Assembly (NCBI GenBank): GCA_031277685.1
Contig: JAITLV010000280.1
Coordinates: 186,001-250,000, forward strand
DNA: 64,000 nt
From: Sphingobacterium sp.
Lineage (GTDB): Bacteria; Bacteroidota; Bacteroidia; Sphingobacteriales; Sphingobacteriaceae
Direction: 5' to 3'
Shown: positions 1-8,001 of the stretch, one piece after another
How positions within the stretch are numbered: position 1 is the first letter of the stretch
How the letters are laid out: the number at the start of each line of letters is the position of its first letter
Translations under genes and position numbers: made by a program
The notes under the pieces: generated by a model
Told to the model about the DNA's origin: nothing
Databases searched by the model: none
Seen by the model: the letters and a program-made list of their open reading frames with translations, nothing else

Positions 1-72
1 AATAATTTTTAAGCATAGGAATCGGTTTTTTATCCCTAGTGCTACCAATTCGTTTGCCAATTGGGTAATGTG

Positions 73-99
73 TTGAAAATAAATTATTTATTATCTTTG
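73..99 (+). promoter_or_regulatory. Possible Bacteroidota-type promoter for the serine hydrolase gene
   Basis: A TATCTTTG box at 92-99 fits the Bacteroidota -7 consensus TAnnTTTG, and a TTG at 73-75 lies 16 bases upstream as a possible -33 element, slightly shorter than the usual 17-23 base spacing. It would leave a leader of about 125 bases before the ATG at 232. Supported by motif only. Confidence 0.4.
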
Positions 100-231
100 T
101 GCATGCGAAATTTTGTTCGATCCCGAACGGTTTTTGTACGGAAACGGACAGTTTTGAAGTGAAAATAGTTGTTAAATTACTGAATTTAATAACTATTTTT
201 ATAGGGTATTCGCTTATTATTGAACCGAGAG

Positions 232-1416
232 ATGATAAAAATAAAAGCCATAGTTGCTGTTGTCGCGATTTCTTTCTTTTCCTTGTCGCTTACAGCACAG
301 GTGGACAACGAAAACATAACTAAGAAACTAGATAAAATCTATAAGCAATCATCATTTCCAGGCTTTGCTGTTGCCGTGATCAAAAACGATTCTATCCTTT
401 TTTCCGGTGCCTATGGGTATGCAAACCTGCGCGAGAAAGTTAAATTTTCCGAGAATACCATTATGCCGATCGCGTCGGTAAGCAAAACAGTGATTGCTTT
501 TTCACTGGCAAAAGCTTTTGAACTGGGTTATTTCACCGAACAGACCCCCATCAATACGATTCTTCCCTTTAACATTAGCAATCCACACCATCCCAATGAT
601 ACGATCCGTGTCGAACATTTATTTACACATACTTCGGGAATAATTGATGATAAAGAGACCTTTATCAGTGGCTATCAGCTTTCAAAAACACCAACTATTG
701 CATTAGGTACTTTTTTGGAGGAACATCTGGATGCAAATGGACGATCCTATAGTCCCAATAATTTTGCTAGTGAACCGGTCGGAAGCACATACAGCTATTC
801 GAATATTGCAGCGGCATTGGCTGCTTACCTGATCGAAGTAAAAGCGAAAATGCCCTTTCATGCATTTACCGAAAAATATCTATTCAAACCGCTAAACCTG
901 CAAAATACCAGCTGGTTTTACGATCAGGATAAATCCGAACGCTATGCCAAACTCTATGAAATCACTGTGCCGGATTTGCCCTATTATAAAGCACTGATGA
1001 ATGCAGATAAAAGCCTGAAAGATTATTGTTCGATTACCTATCCTGACGGAAGCCTGAGGACATCCTTGGTTGACCTGACAGCTTATTTAAGTGAAATCAT
1101 GAGAGGTTATCAAGGTCGCTCGAAGCTGATGTCGAAGACTTATTACGCCCCTGTTTTTCTAAAAAGGTCCGGGAAAAATGGACAGGCCATTACGAACAAG
1201 GGGATAGCGCAGCAAGCGATGTTCTGGAACTATAACAACAAAGGACGTTTGACCCATAACGGGAGTGATGCGGGCGTATTTGCCGTCGTTTCCATAGATG
1301 TTGAGCACAATATCGGTAGAATACTTTTGATCAATGCCAACATCGATACGGATAACAACATCAAATTGATCAATAGCATCAAAGAAATTTCGGGTGTTTT
1401 GGATACCATCAACTAA
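232..1416 (+). CDS. Secreted serine hydrolase, beta-lactamase/penicillin-binding protein class C-like
   Basis: The product is a 394-residue exported serine hydrolase of the class C beta-lactamase/esterase/DD-peptidase superfamily. The start was taken at the ATG at 232 rather than the in-frame TTG at 220, because it opens directly on a typical signal peptide (residues 1-23, ending TAQ). The catalytic SxxK tetrad is seen as S82-V-S-K85, the second motif as a YSN triad (in YSYSN), and the third as HNG in place of KTG near the C-terminus, which is common in esterase-like members. The full domain is present, so it looks intact. It acts in the periplasm or on the surface. Whether it is a peptidase, esterase or beta-lactamase cannot be read from the sequence. 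It is a single gene, with about 190 bases before the next locus. Confidence 0.8.
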   Translation: MIKIKAIVAVVAISFFSLSLTAQVDNENITKKLDKIYKQSSFPGFAVAVIKNDSILFSGAYGYANLREKVKFSENTIMPIASVSKTVIAFSLAKAFELGYFTEQTPINTILPFNISNPHHPNDTIRVEHLFTHTSGIIDDKETFISGYQLSKTPTIALGTFLEEHLDANGRSYSPNNFASEPVGSTYSYSNIAAALAAYLIEVKAKMPFHAFTEKYLFKPLNLQNTSWFYDQDKSERYAKLYEITVPDLPYYKALMNADKSLKDYCSITYPDGSLRTSLVDLTAYLSEIMRGYQGRSKLMSKTYYAPVFLKRSGKNGQAITNKGIAQQAMFWNYNNKGRLTHNGSDAGVFAVVSIDVEHNIGRILLINANIDTDNNIKLINSIKEISGVLDTIN

Positions 1417-1609
1417 AGCTATCCTAATTCATCGTTCTTGTGCTGCATATCGCCTGCGGAGCACTCAAATGCAGGATGATTTCTATACTGAAACAACAAG
1501 CATTATGGCGAAATTTAGCTGTTAATATATTCTTTACCTGGCCTTAATATTGGATTTGTATTAAACTTTGATCTTTACGGCAGGCAAAGAATTATTAGAT
1601 CTACAAAAT

Positions 1610-2215
1610 ATGCTTGTGAAAACCATTGACGCGGTACTCTTACAACGTCTAAAAAATGCAGATTACGGTGCTTTTGATGAGATTTATGCGCATCATTGGC
1701 GTACACTTCTTCCTATCGCGTTGAAGAAGCTAGGCGATGCGGACCTCGCGATGGATCTTGTCCAGGATCTCTTTGTGGATTTGTGGCAAAGACGGCATAT
1801 GATCGATATCCACAGTGGATTGCGGGCCTACCTTATTTCAGCGTTATATCACAAGCTTTTCCAACATTTTAGAAAGGCTGGCATACATGAAAAACATATC
1901 GAGCAATATAGTTTGATGATTCAGGATGGCCTACAGGATATGTTTCCGCTCGATGGCTATGAAGAAAACTATACTGAAGTGTTGGTCGCTATCGAACAGT
2001 CTATCGTGGAAATGCCCGACCGGATGCGTGTTGTGTTTAACCTCAAGTATCAACGTAGCCTCAGTAACCATGAAATCGCGGAACAATTGGGTATTTCACT
2101 GCAGACCGTCAAAAATCAATTGAGTAAAGCACTCCATCTTGTGCGGCAGCAGATGCGCCACCAGCAACTGAATCCCACTGTTTTCTTATCCTTATCTTTT
2201 CTGCTTTTCTTTTAG
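1610..2215 (+). CDS. ECF RNA polymerase sigma factor of locus A
   Basis: A sigma-70 family extracytoplasmic-function factor of 201 residues. Region 2 is visible in the N-terminal half (acidic/aromatic stretch DLVQDLFVDLWQRR) and region 4 in the C-terminal half, with the helix-turn-helix NHEIAEQLGISLQTVKNQL. The ATG at 1610 is preferred to an upstream TTG at 1568, because homologous ECF factors begin just before a sequence like QRLKNADYGAFDEIY. It heads a co-directional set of S41 protease, FecR, SusC, SusD and phosphoesterase, so its expected partner is the FecR at 3604 and its expected targets are the SusC/SusD genes. The C-terminal tail is short and hydrophobic (SLSFLLFF), a frequent ending in FecR-linked Bacteroidota sigma factors. 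Confidence 0.9.
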   Translation: MLVKTIDAVLLQRLKNADYGAFDEIYAHHWRTLLPIALKKLGDADLAMDLVQDLFVDLWQRRHMIDIHSGLRAYLISALYHKLFQHFRKAGIHEKHIEQYSLMIQDGLQDMFPLDGYEENYTEVLVAIEQSIVEMPDRMRVVFNLKYQRSLSNHEIAEQLGISLQTVKNQLSKALHLVRQQMRHQQLNPTVFLSLSFLLFF

Positions 2216-2425
2216 CGTCTGGCGTTTGTTTCCTAAACCAATCAGATTCCCCGCTCTGTGCAATAGTTTCCCGGGCTTAATTGTCACAGCTTTAACAGAG
2301 TGGAAAAACTGTTAACCGATAGGAATGCAGCCAACATCTATTACGCTTTAATTTGTCAAACCAGTGAATTATTTCTTAAATTTAGTGGCTCAATACTTCA
2401 CATCACATGCTACAAATACCTCATA

Positions 2426-3433
2426 ATGACTAGATCGCTTTTGTTGCTATGGCTTTTATTATCTTGGATATGCTCATTTTCGCAAACTTTTAAAAATGAC
2501 AGCGTAAAATCCTTTGTTGACAAATCTATTGAACTTATAGGGGCAAATTCAATTCATAAAGAAAACCTGGAAGTTATCAAAGGTGGACTATACAATAAAG
2601 CTCGAAATCTAAATTCGATTGATGAAACTGCAACATTATACGATGAAGTATTTAAACAGCTTCATGATTATCATGGCGGTTTAAAATATAAGGGAAAAAC
2701 CTACGGATGGAACAATCCCAATGTAATGACGAATGGGTATTTGAAGGAGCGGATGAACATTGAAAAAAGTACATTTAGTCAGGTAATTGATCAAAAAATC
2801 GGCTATCTCCGAATTGTTGGAAACAGTGATTTTGCCTTTAAAAAAGTAGATAGTATAGCCGATGAAATCGTAGCTCATATCAATCGTATCAATTCAGCTG
2901 AAATTAAAGGCTGGATTATAGACCTGAGATTAAATACCGGCGGAAATATGTATCCGATATTACTTGGCCTGAAAGAGTTTATCGGAAATAACCTGCGCTT
3001 TGGTGGTTTTAGGGATGCGCAAGACCAGGCCACAGGAAATTGGGAAATCAAGGCGGGAAATTTGGTGATTGATGGTATAAAGCTGGACAGAAAAGCAGTC
3101 TTGACCGATCCGATTGCAAATGATGTTCCATTGGTTATTTTAACGAGCTGCTATACGGCGAGTGCAGGTGAAATGGCCGCCATATCGTTTATCGGAAGGA
3201 ATAACACCTTTATTGTGGGCGAAAAGACAGCAAATTATACCACCGCAGTGCAAGGTTTTAAAATAAATGAGCATGCAGGTATTAATTTGTCAACAGACTA
3301 TGTGGTGGACAGGAATCAAAAAGTTTATAAATCCTATATTTCGCCTGATGTTGAAGTCGTGGGTGGCGATAACCTGACAGCATTGAAAAAGGATCATAAA
3401 ATTATCAAGGCCTTGGAACTATTGGGCCAATAA
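2426..3433 (+). CDS. Exported S41-family peptidase (NSR-like) between sigma and FecR
   Basis: A 335-residue exported protease-like protein. The start is set at the ATG at 2426, where a clear signal peptide begins (TRSLLLLWLLLSWICSFSQ); an upstream in-frame start at 2300 would add 42 unlikely residues. The S41 core is visible: the strand IIDLRLNTGGNM around residues 164-175 and the nucleophile motif TASAGE with S246. Classic S41 enzymes have a lysine 25 residues after the serine; here that place is Y271. There is an H83 in LHDYHGG, as in nisin-resistance-protein-like members that use a Ser/His pair. No PDZ domain is obvious. It lies between the sigma factor and the FecR gene of locus A, the same place as the S41 gene of locus B, which suggests a link to anti-sigma processing. 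That role is inference. Confidence 0.75.
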   Translation: MTRSLLLLWLLLSWICSFSQTFKNDSVKSFVDKSIELIGANSIHKENLEVIKGGLYNKARNLNSIDETATLYDEVFKQLHDYHGGLKYKGKTYGWNNPNVMTNGYLKERMNIEKSTFSQVIDQKIGYLRIVGNSDFAFKKVDSIADEIVAHINRINSAEIKGWIIDLRLNTGGNMYPILLGLKEFIGNNLRFGGFRDAQDQATGNWEIKAGNLVIDGIKLDRKAVLTDPIANDVPLVILTSCYTASAGEMAAISFIGRNNTFIVGEKTANYTTAVQGFKINEHAGINLSTDYVVDRNQKVYKSYISPDVEVVGGDNLTALKKDHKIIKALELLGQ

Positions 3434-3450
3434 CAAGGAGTTAACCGCTC

Positions 3451-3490
3451 ACAGACAAGCCTTTCAGACAATACTGAAAGGCTTGTCTGT
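3451..3490 (+). terminator. Perfect 17-bp hairpin after the S41 peptidase gene
   Basis: A perfect inverted repeat (3451-3467 with 3474-3490, six-base loop) starts 17 bases after the peptidase stop. There is no long T tract after it, so it may be a weak terminator or an mRNA-stabilising hairpin that separates sigma-peptidase from FecR-SusC expression. Confidence 0.55.
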
Positions 3491-3603
3491 TTCAGGAAGG
3501 CGTTTGGAACAGCACGCTGAGAATTTATCTTTAAACTAAAGTTTACATAAACTTAATACATTTAGGATGGTACGATCGCCCGGTTGTAGCAACTATAAGG
3601 TAT

Positions 3604-4626
3604 ATGCAAGATAGAAAAAGAGAATTGGAAGATTTGATCGAACGGTATTCATCAGGACGGTTAACGGATACGGAACGTGCCCATTTGATGCAGTGGCTAG
3701 GGGAGCTGGATGTGGCCGAAGCGTATACGATTGATGTGGCTGAGGTCGAGAAGCAGATGAAAGAAAAAATAGATGCCCGTTTGCGAAGCAGCGAGCCGGT
3801 AAATCAAATCAAGCATCCGTCTTGGCAATTTCTTGTCAGAATTGCGGCGACAGTTATTGTATGTTTCTCATTTGCATGGTATATCTTGGAAGCAAATCGG
3901 GTGGATGAACCGCAGCATCGACAGGTTGTAGGCGTTGTGACGACTGCCGTGAAATCCATACAGATGACTTGCTCCGTTTCGCAGGACAGTCTGATTTTAC
4001 TGCAGGATGGCAGCAAGGTCCATCTCTTGGCAAATTCCAGCATAACATGGATGCAGCCGTTCCCACAGGGTCAGCGTGCGATTCAATTGCAGGGAAAAGC
4101 ATTTTTCGAAGTAGCGCATGATACATCCCGCCCATTTACCGTGTTGGCAGATAATATCCTGACAACAGCTTTGGGGACGTCTTTTTGGGTTATTCAGGAG
4201 ACTAAAAATGCAAAACCTAAGGTACGTCTTGTGACGGGAAGAGTTTCTATTAAAGAGCGCGATGGAAATGGGAAAGAAACGCTGCTTGCTTATTTGTCTC
4301 CAGGGCAGACCTGGAAGGTAGCAGTTGTACAGCCGAGAAAGGAGCAGGTCTTAAAACTGGAGAAAACGATTACCGAAGAGACCGTTCCGACGGCATTGGT
4401 TTTTCATCACAAGCCCTTGGCGGAGGTGATGCCTGCCTTGGCGTCGTTCTACAAAACGACTATTGTCTTTTCTTCAAGTGAGGTCGCAGGACTATCCTTT
4501 TATGGGACCTATACAGCCGAAAATAATATCGGGCAGATTCTTCATACGATCTGTATCGCTAACGATCTGGAACTTCAGTTTAATGCCGAAACAAATACTT
4601 ATACGATCGTAAAAAACAGTCAATAG
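3604..4626 (+). CDS. FecR-family anti-sigma factor of locus A
   Basis: A 340-residue inner-membrane anti-sigma regulator. The N-terminal cytoplasmic part (about 1-70) should bind the ECF factor encoded at 1610. One membrane segment is seen at about 77-95. The periplasmic FecR domain follows (LLQDGSKVHLLANSSITW, then GKAFFEVAHDTSRPFTV), and the end carries the DUF4974-type domain common in Bacteroidota FecR proteins (HHKPLAEVMPALASFY onward). It is followed 78 bases later by a SusC gene, so signalling from an outer-membrane receptor is expected. The adjacent SusC, however, has no STN signalling domain, which makes the input to this FecR unclear. Confidence 0.88.
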   Translation: MQDRKRELEDLIERYSSGRLTDTERAHLMQWLGELDVAEAYTIDVAEVEKQMKEKIDARLRSSEPVNQIKHPSWQFLVRIAATVIVCFSFAWYILEANRVDEPQHRQVVGVVTTAVKSIQMTCSVSQDSLILLQDGSKVHLLANSSITWMQPFPQGQRAIQLQGKAFFEVAHDTSRPFTVLADNILTTALGTSFWVIQETKNAKPKVRLVTGRVSIKERDGNGKETLLAYLSPGQTWKVAVVQPRKEQVLKLEKTITEETVPTALVFHHKPLAEVMPALASFYKTTIVFSSSEVAGLSFYGTYTAENNIGQILHTICIANDLELQFNAETNTYTIVKNSQ

Positions 4627-4704
4627 CTATCAATAAAAATTTAATGACGAGCACCCCCAAATAGGGGAGCCTGGGAAAACTATGCACAATTATTAAGGAA
4701 AAAT

Positions 4705-7700
4705 ATGCAACTATCTTTAACAACGAAAAGGCCAACTAAGGGGGCTTTATTACTACTATTCGCCATTGCTGCTGGCCACATGGGATTTGCCCAACAGCGT
4801 GGAGAACTTGTTGTGATCGTACAGAACGCTGAATCAAAAGGATTAGCGAATGCGACTGTCACCGTGAAGAACAAGCTGGGCAATTTGAAGCGGTCCGGTC
4901 AGGCCGATCAGCAGGGGAAAGCAATGTTCAATGATCTTCCTGCGGACAGTAATTATTGTATCGTAGTTACTTACACTGGGATGAAAGCCAAAGAAGAGTG
5001 CCAATTTATTGTCAATTCGGGAAAACGCTCCAGTGTCGTCTTTCAACTGACGGACGCAAACCAGATGGATGAAGTGATCGTTGTAGGTTATGGTACACAG
5101 AAAAAGACAAACCTCTCCGGTGCTGTAGATCATATCAGTGCGGAGGTACTTGATAGCCGACCGATTTCAAATGCGGCACAGGGGCTCCAGGGAATCTCGC
5201 CAAATTTGAACATTCAATTCAATTCTGGTGCTCCTGGAGCCGTTCCCAATATCAATATCCGCGGTATTACATCCATAAACGGCGGCGACCCGCTTATCTT
5301 GGTCGACAATGTTCCTGTATCGACTGAAGAACTGATCCGTATCGCACCACAGGATATTGAATCATTTACCGTGATCAAGGATGCCTCGGCAGCGGCAATT
5401 TATGGAGCCCGTGCCTCTTTTGGTGTGCTGATTATCACCACCAAAACTGGAAAAGGCGATGTAAAAGTGAATTATTCAAATAATTTTACCTGGAATACAC
5501 CTACGGTAATGCCCGACAAAATAACTGATCCATATGTGTTTTCACGGCTATTGGAAACTTCCACGGATAATACGCCATGGGATAATGTTAATTATTCGGA
5601 CCAGTTTTACCAATATGCCAAAGAACGCTCAGATAACCCCTCGATTGCTGGCGTACGCATCAATCCCTCTGATTCCAAAGTATGGGAATATATGGGCAAC
5701 CGGGATTGGACAAGGTATTTCCTTTCGGATTGGAATGCGACCAACACACATGACTTATCTATCTCAGGCTCCAACGAAAAAGTGCAGTACTATATCAGTG
5801 GTAGCTACAATCGGCAGAATTCACCCGTTAAGCTAACAGAAGATTATTTTGACCGTTACAATTTGCGGTCAAAGGTAAACTATAGACTATCTGATCTGAT
5901 CTCATTTGGAAATAATACCGTCATTGGCAGCATACGCCGTCTTGAACCTTCGCAGATGAGCTTGGCAGATATTTACAATATTTTTCCAACGTCCTTTGAC
6001 AAAAATCCAGATGGAACCTGGGCCAATTCTTCGGCAGGTATTATCGCTGCCCGGATGGTAGATGGCGGCAAGAAAGACCATAAGTATCTGGATGTTCAAT
6101 CCACTTTTAATGCTGAACTGCGCTTATTCGATCATAAATTTAAATTAAATGCCGATTATACCTTCCGTCGTAACTCGCTGAACCGTAATTGGTATACCAA
6201 TCAGTATGAAATCGGCTATGGCCCAAATGATATCCGGAAAGAGGGCACGACGGGGGCCTATCGTGAGGCTGGTTTTATTTACCACAATGTATATAATATA
6301 TACGGAACCTATACACAGTCATTTGGCAAACATCAGGTCAATGCAGTAGCTGGATTTAATCAGGAGGATTACAGGCATGAACTCATCAGTGCTGAGCGCG
6401 CAGGCTTAATTTCGGAATCCTTCCCGACAATTCAATTTGCGACCGGAACAATGAAAATGGGCGAAGCCATTGATACCTATGCCTTGCGCGGTGCATTCTA
6501 TCGTCTGAATTATACTTATGACGATAAGTATATCGTGGAGTTCAATGGACGCTACGATGGTTCTTCGCGTTTTCCGAAAGATAAACGTTTTGGATTTTTC
6601 CCGTCAGGATCGGTTGCCTGGCGTTTAGACCGGGAGGATTTTATGTCATCCTTGTCCGGACTGGATCAGCTCAAACTGAGAGCTTCTTATGGTCGGCTAG
6701 GTAATCAGCTGGTGTCAAGCTACGGTTATCTTCCGTTCATGGAAAAAGAGAATTCAGATTACCTACTAGGCAGTGAACTAGGTGTATATATTAAAGTGCC
6801 GCCTTTGGTTTCACCTAATTATACCTGGGAGAAGGTAAATACAGTGAATGTTGGTTTGGATGTTGCTGTACTTAAGAATAAACTGTCTGCTAGTTTTGAT
6901 TATTATTCAAGAAGCACGCTGGGCATGTTGACTGGAGGAAAAGACTTGCCAAATATTTTGGGTGCTGCTGAACCGAAAGAAAATGCAACTGACCTGAGGA
7001 CCAATGGCTGGGAATTGACCGTCAATTTTCAGGATCGTTTCGAACTGGCGAATGCACCATTGCGCTTCAATGCCAAATTCCTACTCTCGGATTCGAAGTC
7101 CACGATTACACGTTTTGATAATCCCAATAAGAGTATTTTACAATATTATGAAGGCATGAAAATGGGGGAAATCTGGGGCTTGCAGAGTAACGGTCTTTTT
7201 AAAGATGCGGCCGAAATCGCCAAGTTGGATCAGACGTCGATCATCCCCTGGGGTGCCTTGTCGATTGTACCGGGATGGCCCACCTATGTCGATCAAGATG
7301 GTAATGGCAAGATCGAAAAGGGCTATACTCTTGGGGATACCAAAGACCTCAAAGTCATTGGAAATTCCACACCAAGGTATCAATTTGGTGTCGACCTGTC
7401 TGCTGATTGGAAAGGTTTTGATCTACGCGCATTTTTTCAGGGTATTGGCAAGCGTGATTATTATCCATTGGATTACCTGTATTGGGGAGCTTATCAACAG
7501 CCTTATGGTAACTTTTATGGGCATTTGCTCGATTTTTATCGTCAGGAGAGCGACTCACCAGCTGAGCGTGCCAAACATTCACAGGCTTACCTCGATCTTG
7601 GGCTGGCCGATCAAAACCTCAATTCAGCCTATCCTATATTACAATCCTGGCTTGCAGACCGTAATTTAGGTACCCGCATTGACCAGGCTCAGGGATTGGC

Positions 7701-7992
7701 CATACCACAGACCAATTATTTGCTGAATGCCGCATATCTACGCCTCAAAAACCTGACCATAGGCTATACCTTGCCCAAGTCATTTACCTCCCGTGCCAAG
7801 ATCAGCAACCTGCGCGTCTACCTGAGTGGCGAGAATATCATGGAATGGTCGGCAGTAAAACGCTTTTTTGACCCCGAGACATTGAATGAAAATACCTATA
7901 CCAATCCGGCGGCCAAGCCTGAACGTGTGGGCAATGGACTTACTTATCCTTTCCAGCGTAGTTTTTCTGCTGGTATTCAACTCACATTTTAA
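4705..7992 (+). CDS. SusC/RagA-family TonB-linked outer-membrane transporter of locus A, no STN domain
   Basis: A 1095-residue outer-membrane importer that would form a lidded pair with the SusD protein encoded next. A signal peptide (about 1-29, ending GFAQ) is followed by a carboxypeptidase-regulatory-like domain (about 34-115), the TonB-box region DEVIVVGYG at 122-130, a plug domain (motifs NIRG, DPLILVDNVP and VIKDASAAAIYGARA) and a long barrel ending in the aromatic C-terminal strand (SAGIQLTF). Full length for the family. Unlike the SusC of locus C, it goes straight from signal peptide to the regulatory-like domain, so the N-terminal STN signalling domain is absent, even though sigma and FecR genes lie just upstream. 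The substrate is not predictable; the downstream phosphoesterase hints at a phosphorylated ligand. Confidence 0.93.
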   Translation: MQLSLTTKRPTKGALLLLFAIAAGHMGFAQQRGELVVIVQNAESKGLANATVTVKNKLGNLKRSGQADQQGKAMFNDLPADSNYCIVVTYTGMKAKEECQFIVNSGKRSSVVFQLTDANQMDEVIVVGYGTQKKTNLSGAVDHISAEVLDSRPISNAAQGLQGISPNLNIQFNSGAPGAVPNINIRGITSINGGDPLILVDNVPVSTEELIRIAPQDIESFTVIKDASAAAIYGARASFGVLIITTKTGKGDVKVNYSNNFTWNTPTVMPDKITDPYVFSRLLETSTDNTPWDNVNYSDQFYQYAKERSDNPSIAGVRINPSDSKVWEYMGNRDWTRYFLSDWNATNTHDLSISGSNEKVQYYISGSYNRQNSPVKLTEDYFDRYNLRSKVNYRLSDLISFGNNTVIGSIRRLEPSQMSLADIYNIFPTSFDKNPDGTWANSSAGIIAARMVDGGKKDHKYLDVQSTFNAELRLFDHKFKLNADYTFRRNSLNRNWYTNQYEIGYGPNDIRKEGTTGAYREAGFIYHNVYNIYGTYTQSFGKHQVNAVAGFNQEDYRHELISAERAGLISESFPTIQFATGTMKMGEAIDTYALRGAFYRLNYTYDDKYIVEFNGRYDGSSRFPKDKRFGFFPSGSVAWRLDREDFMSSLSGLDQLKLRASYGRLGNQLVSSYGYLPFMEKENSDYLLGSELGVYIKVPPLVSPNYTWEKVNTVNVGLDVAVLKNKLSASFDYYSRSTLGMLTGGKDLPNILGAAEPKENATDLRTNGWELTVNFQDRFELANAPLRFNAKFLLSDSKSTITRFDNPNKSILQYYEGMKMGEIWGLQSNGLFKDAAEIAKLDQTSIIPWGALSIVPGWPTYVDQDGNGKIEKGYTLGDTKDLKVIGNSTPRYQFGVDLSADWKGFDLRAFFQGIGKRDYYPLDYLYWGAYQQPYGNFYGHLLDFYRQESDSPAERAKHSQAYLDLGLADQNLNSAYPILQSWLADRNLGTRIDQAQGLAIPQTNYLLNAAYLRLKNLTIGYTLPKSFTSRAKISNLRVYLSGENIMEWSAVKRFFDPETLNENTYTNPAAKPERVGNGLTYPFQRSFSAGIQLTF

Positions 7993-8001
7993 TCGTATAT
8001 C

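Noticed and set aside
99..323. A 74-residue open frame at the left edge
   Set aside because: It overlaps the serine hydrolase in another frame and has no family features; the hydrolase has a clear signal peptide and motifs.
3532..3545. A palindrome taaactaaagttta before the FecR gene as an ECF promoter or operator
   Set aside because: It is short and A+T-rich; no matching element was found before the other FecR genes.
7205..7669. A 154-residue open frame inside the SusC gene of locus A
   Set aside because: It is an alternative-frame shadow of a strongly recognised SusC; its composition is not protein-like.
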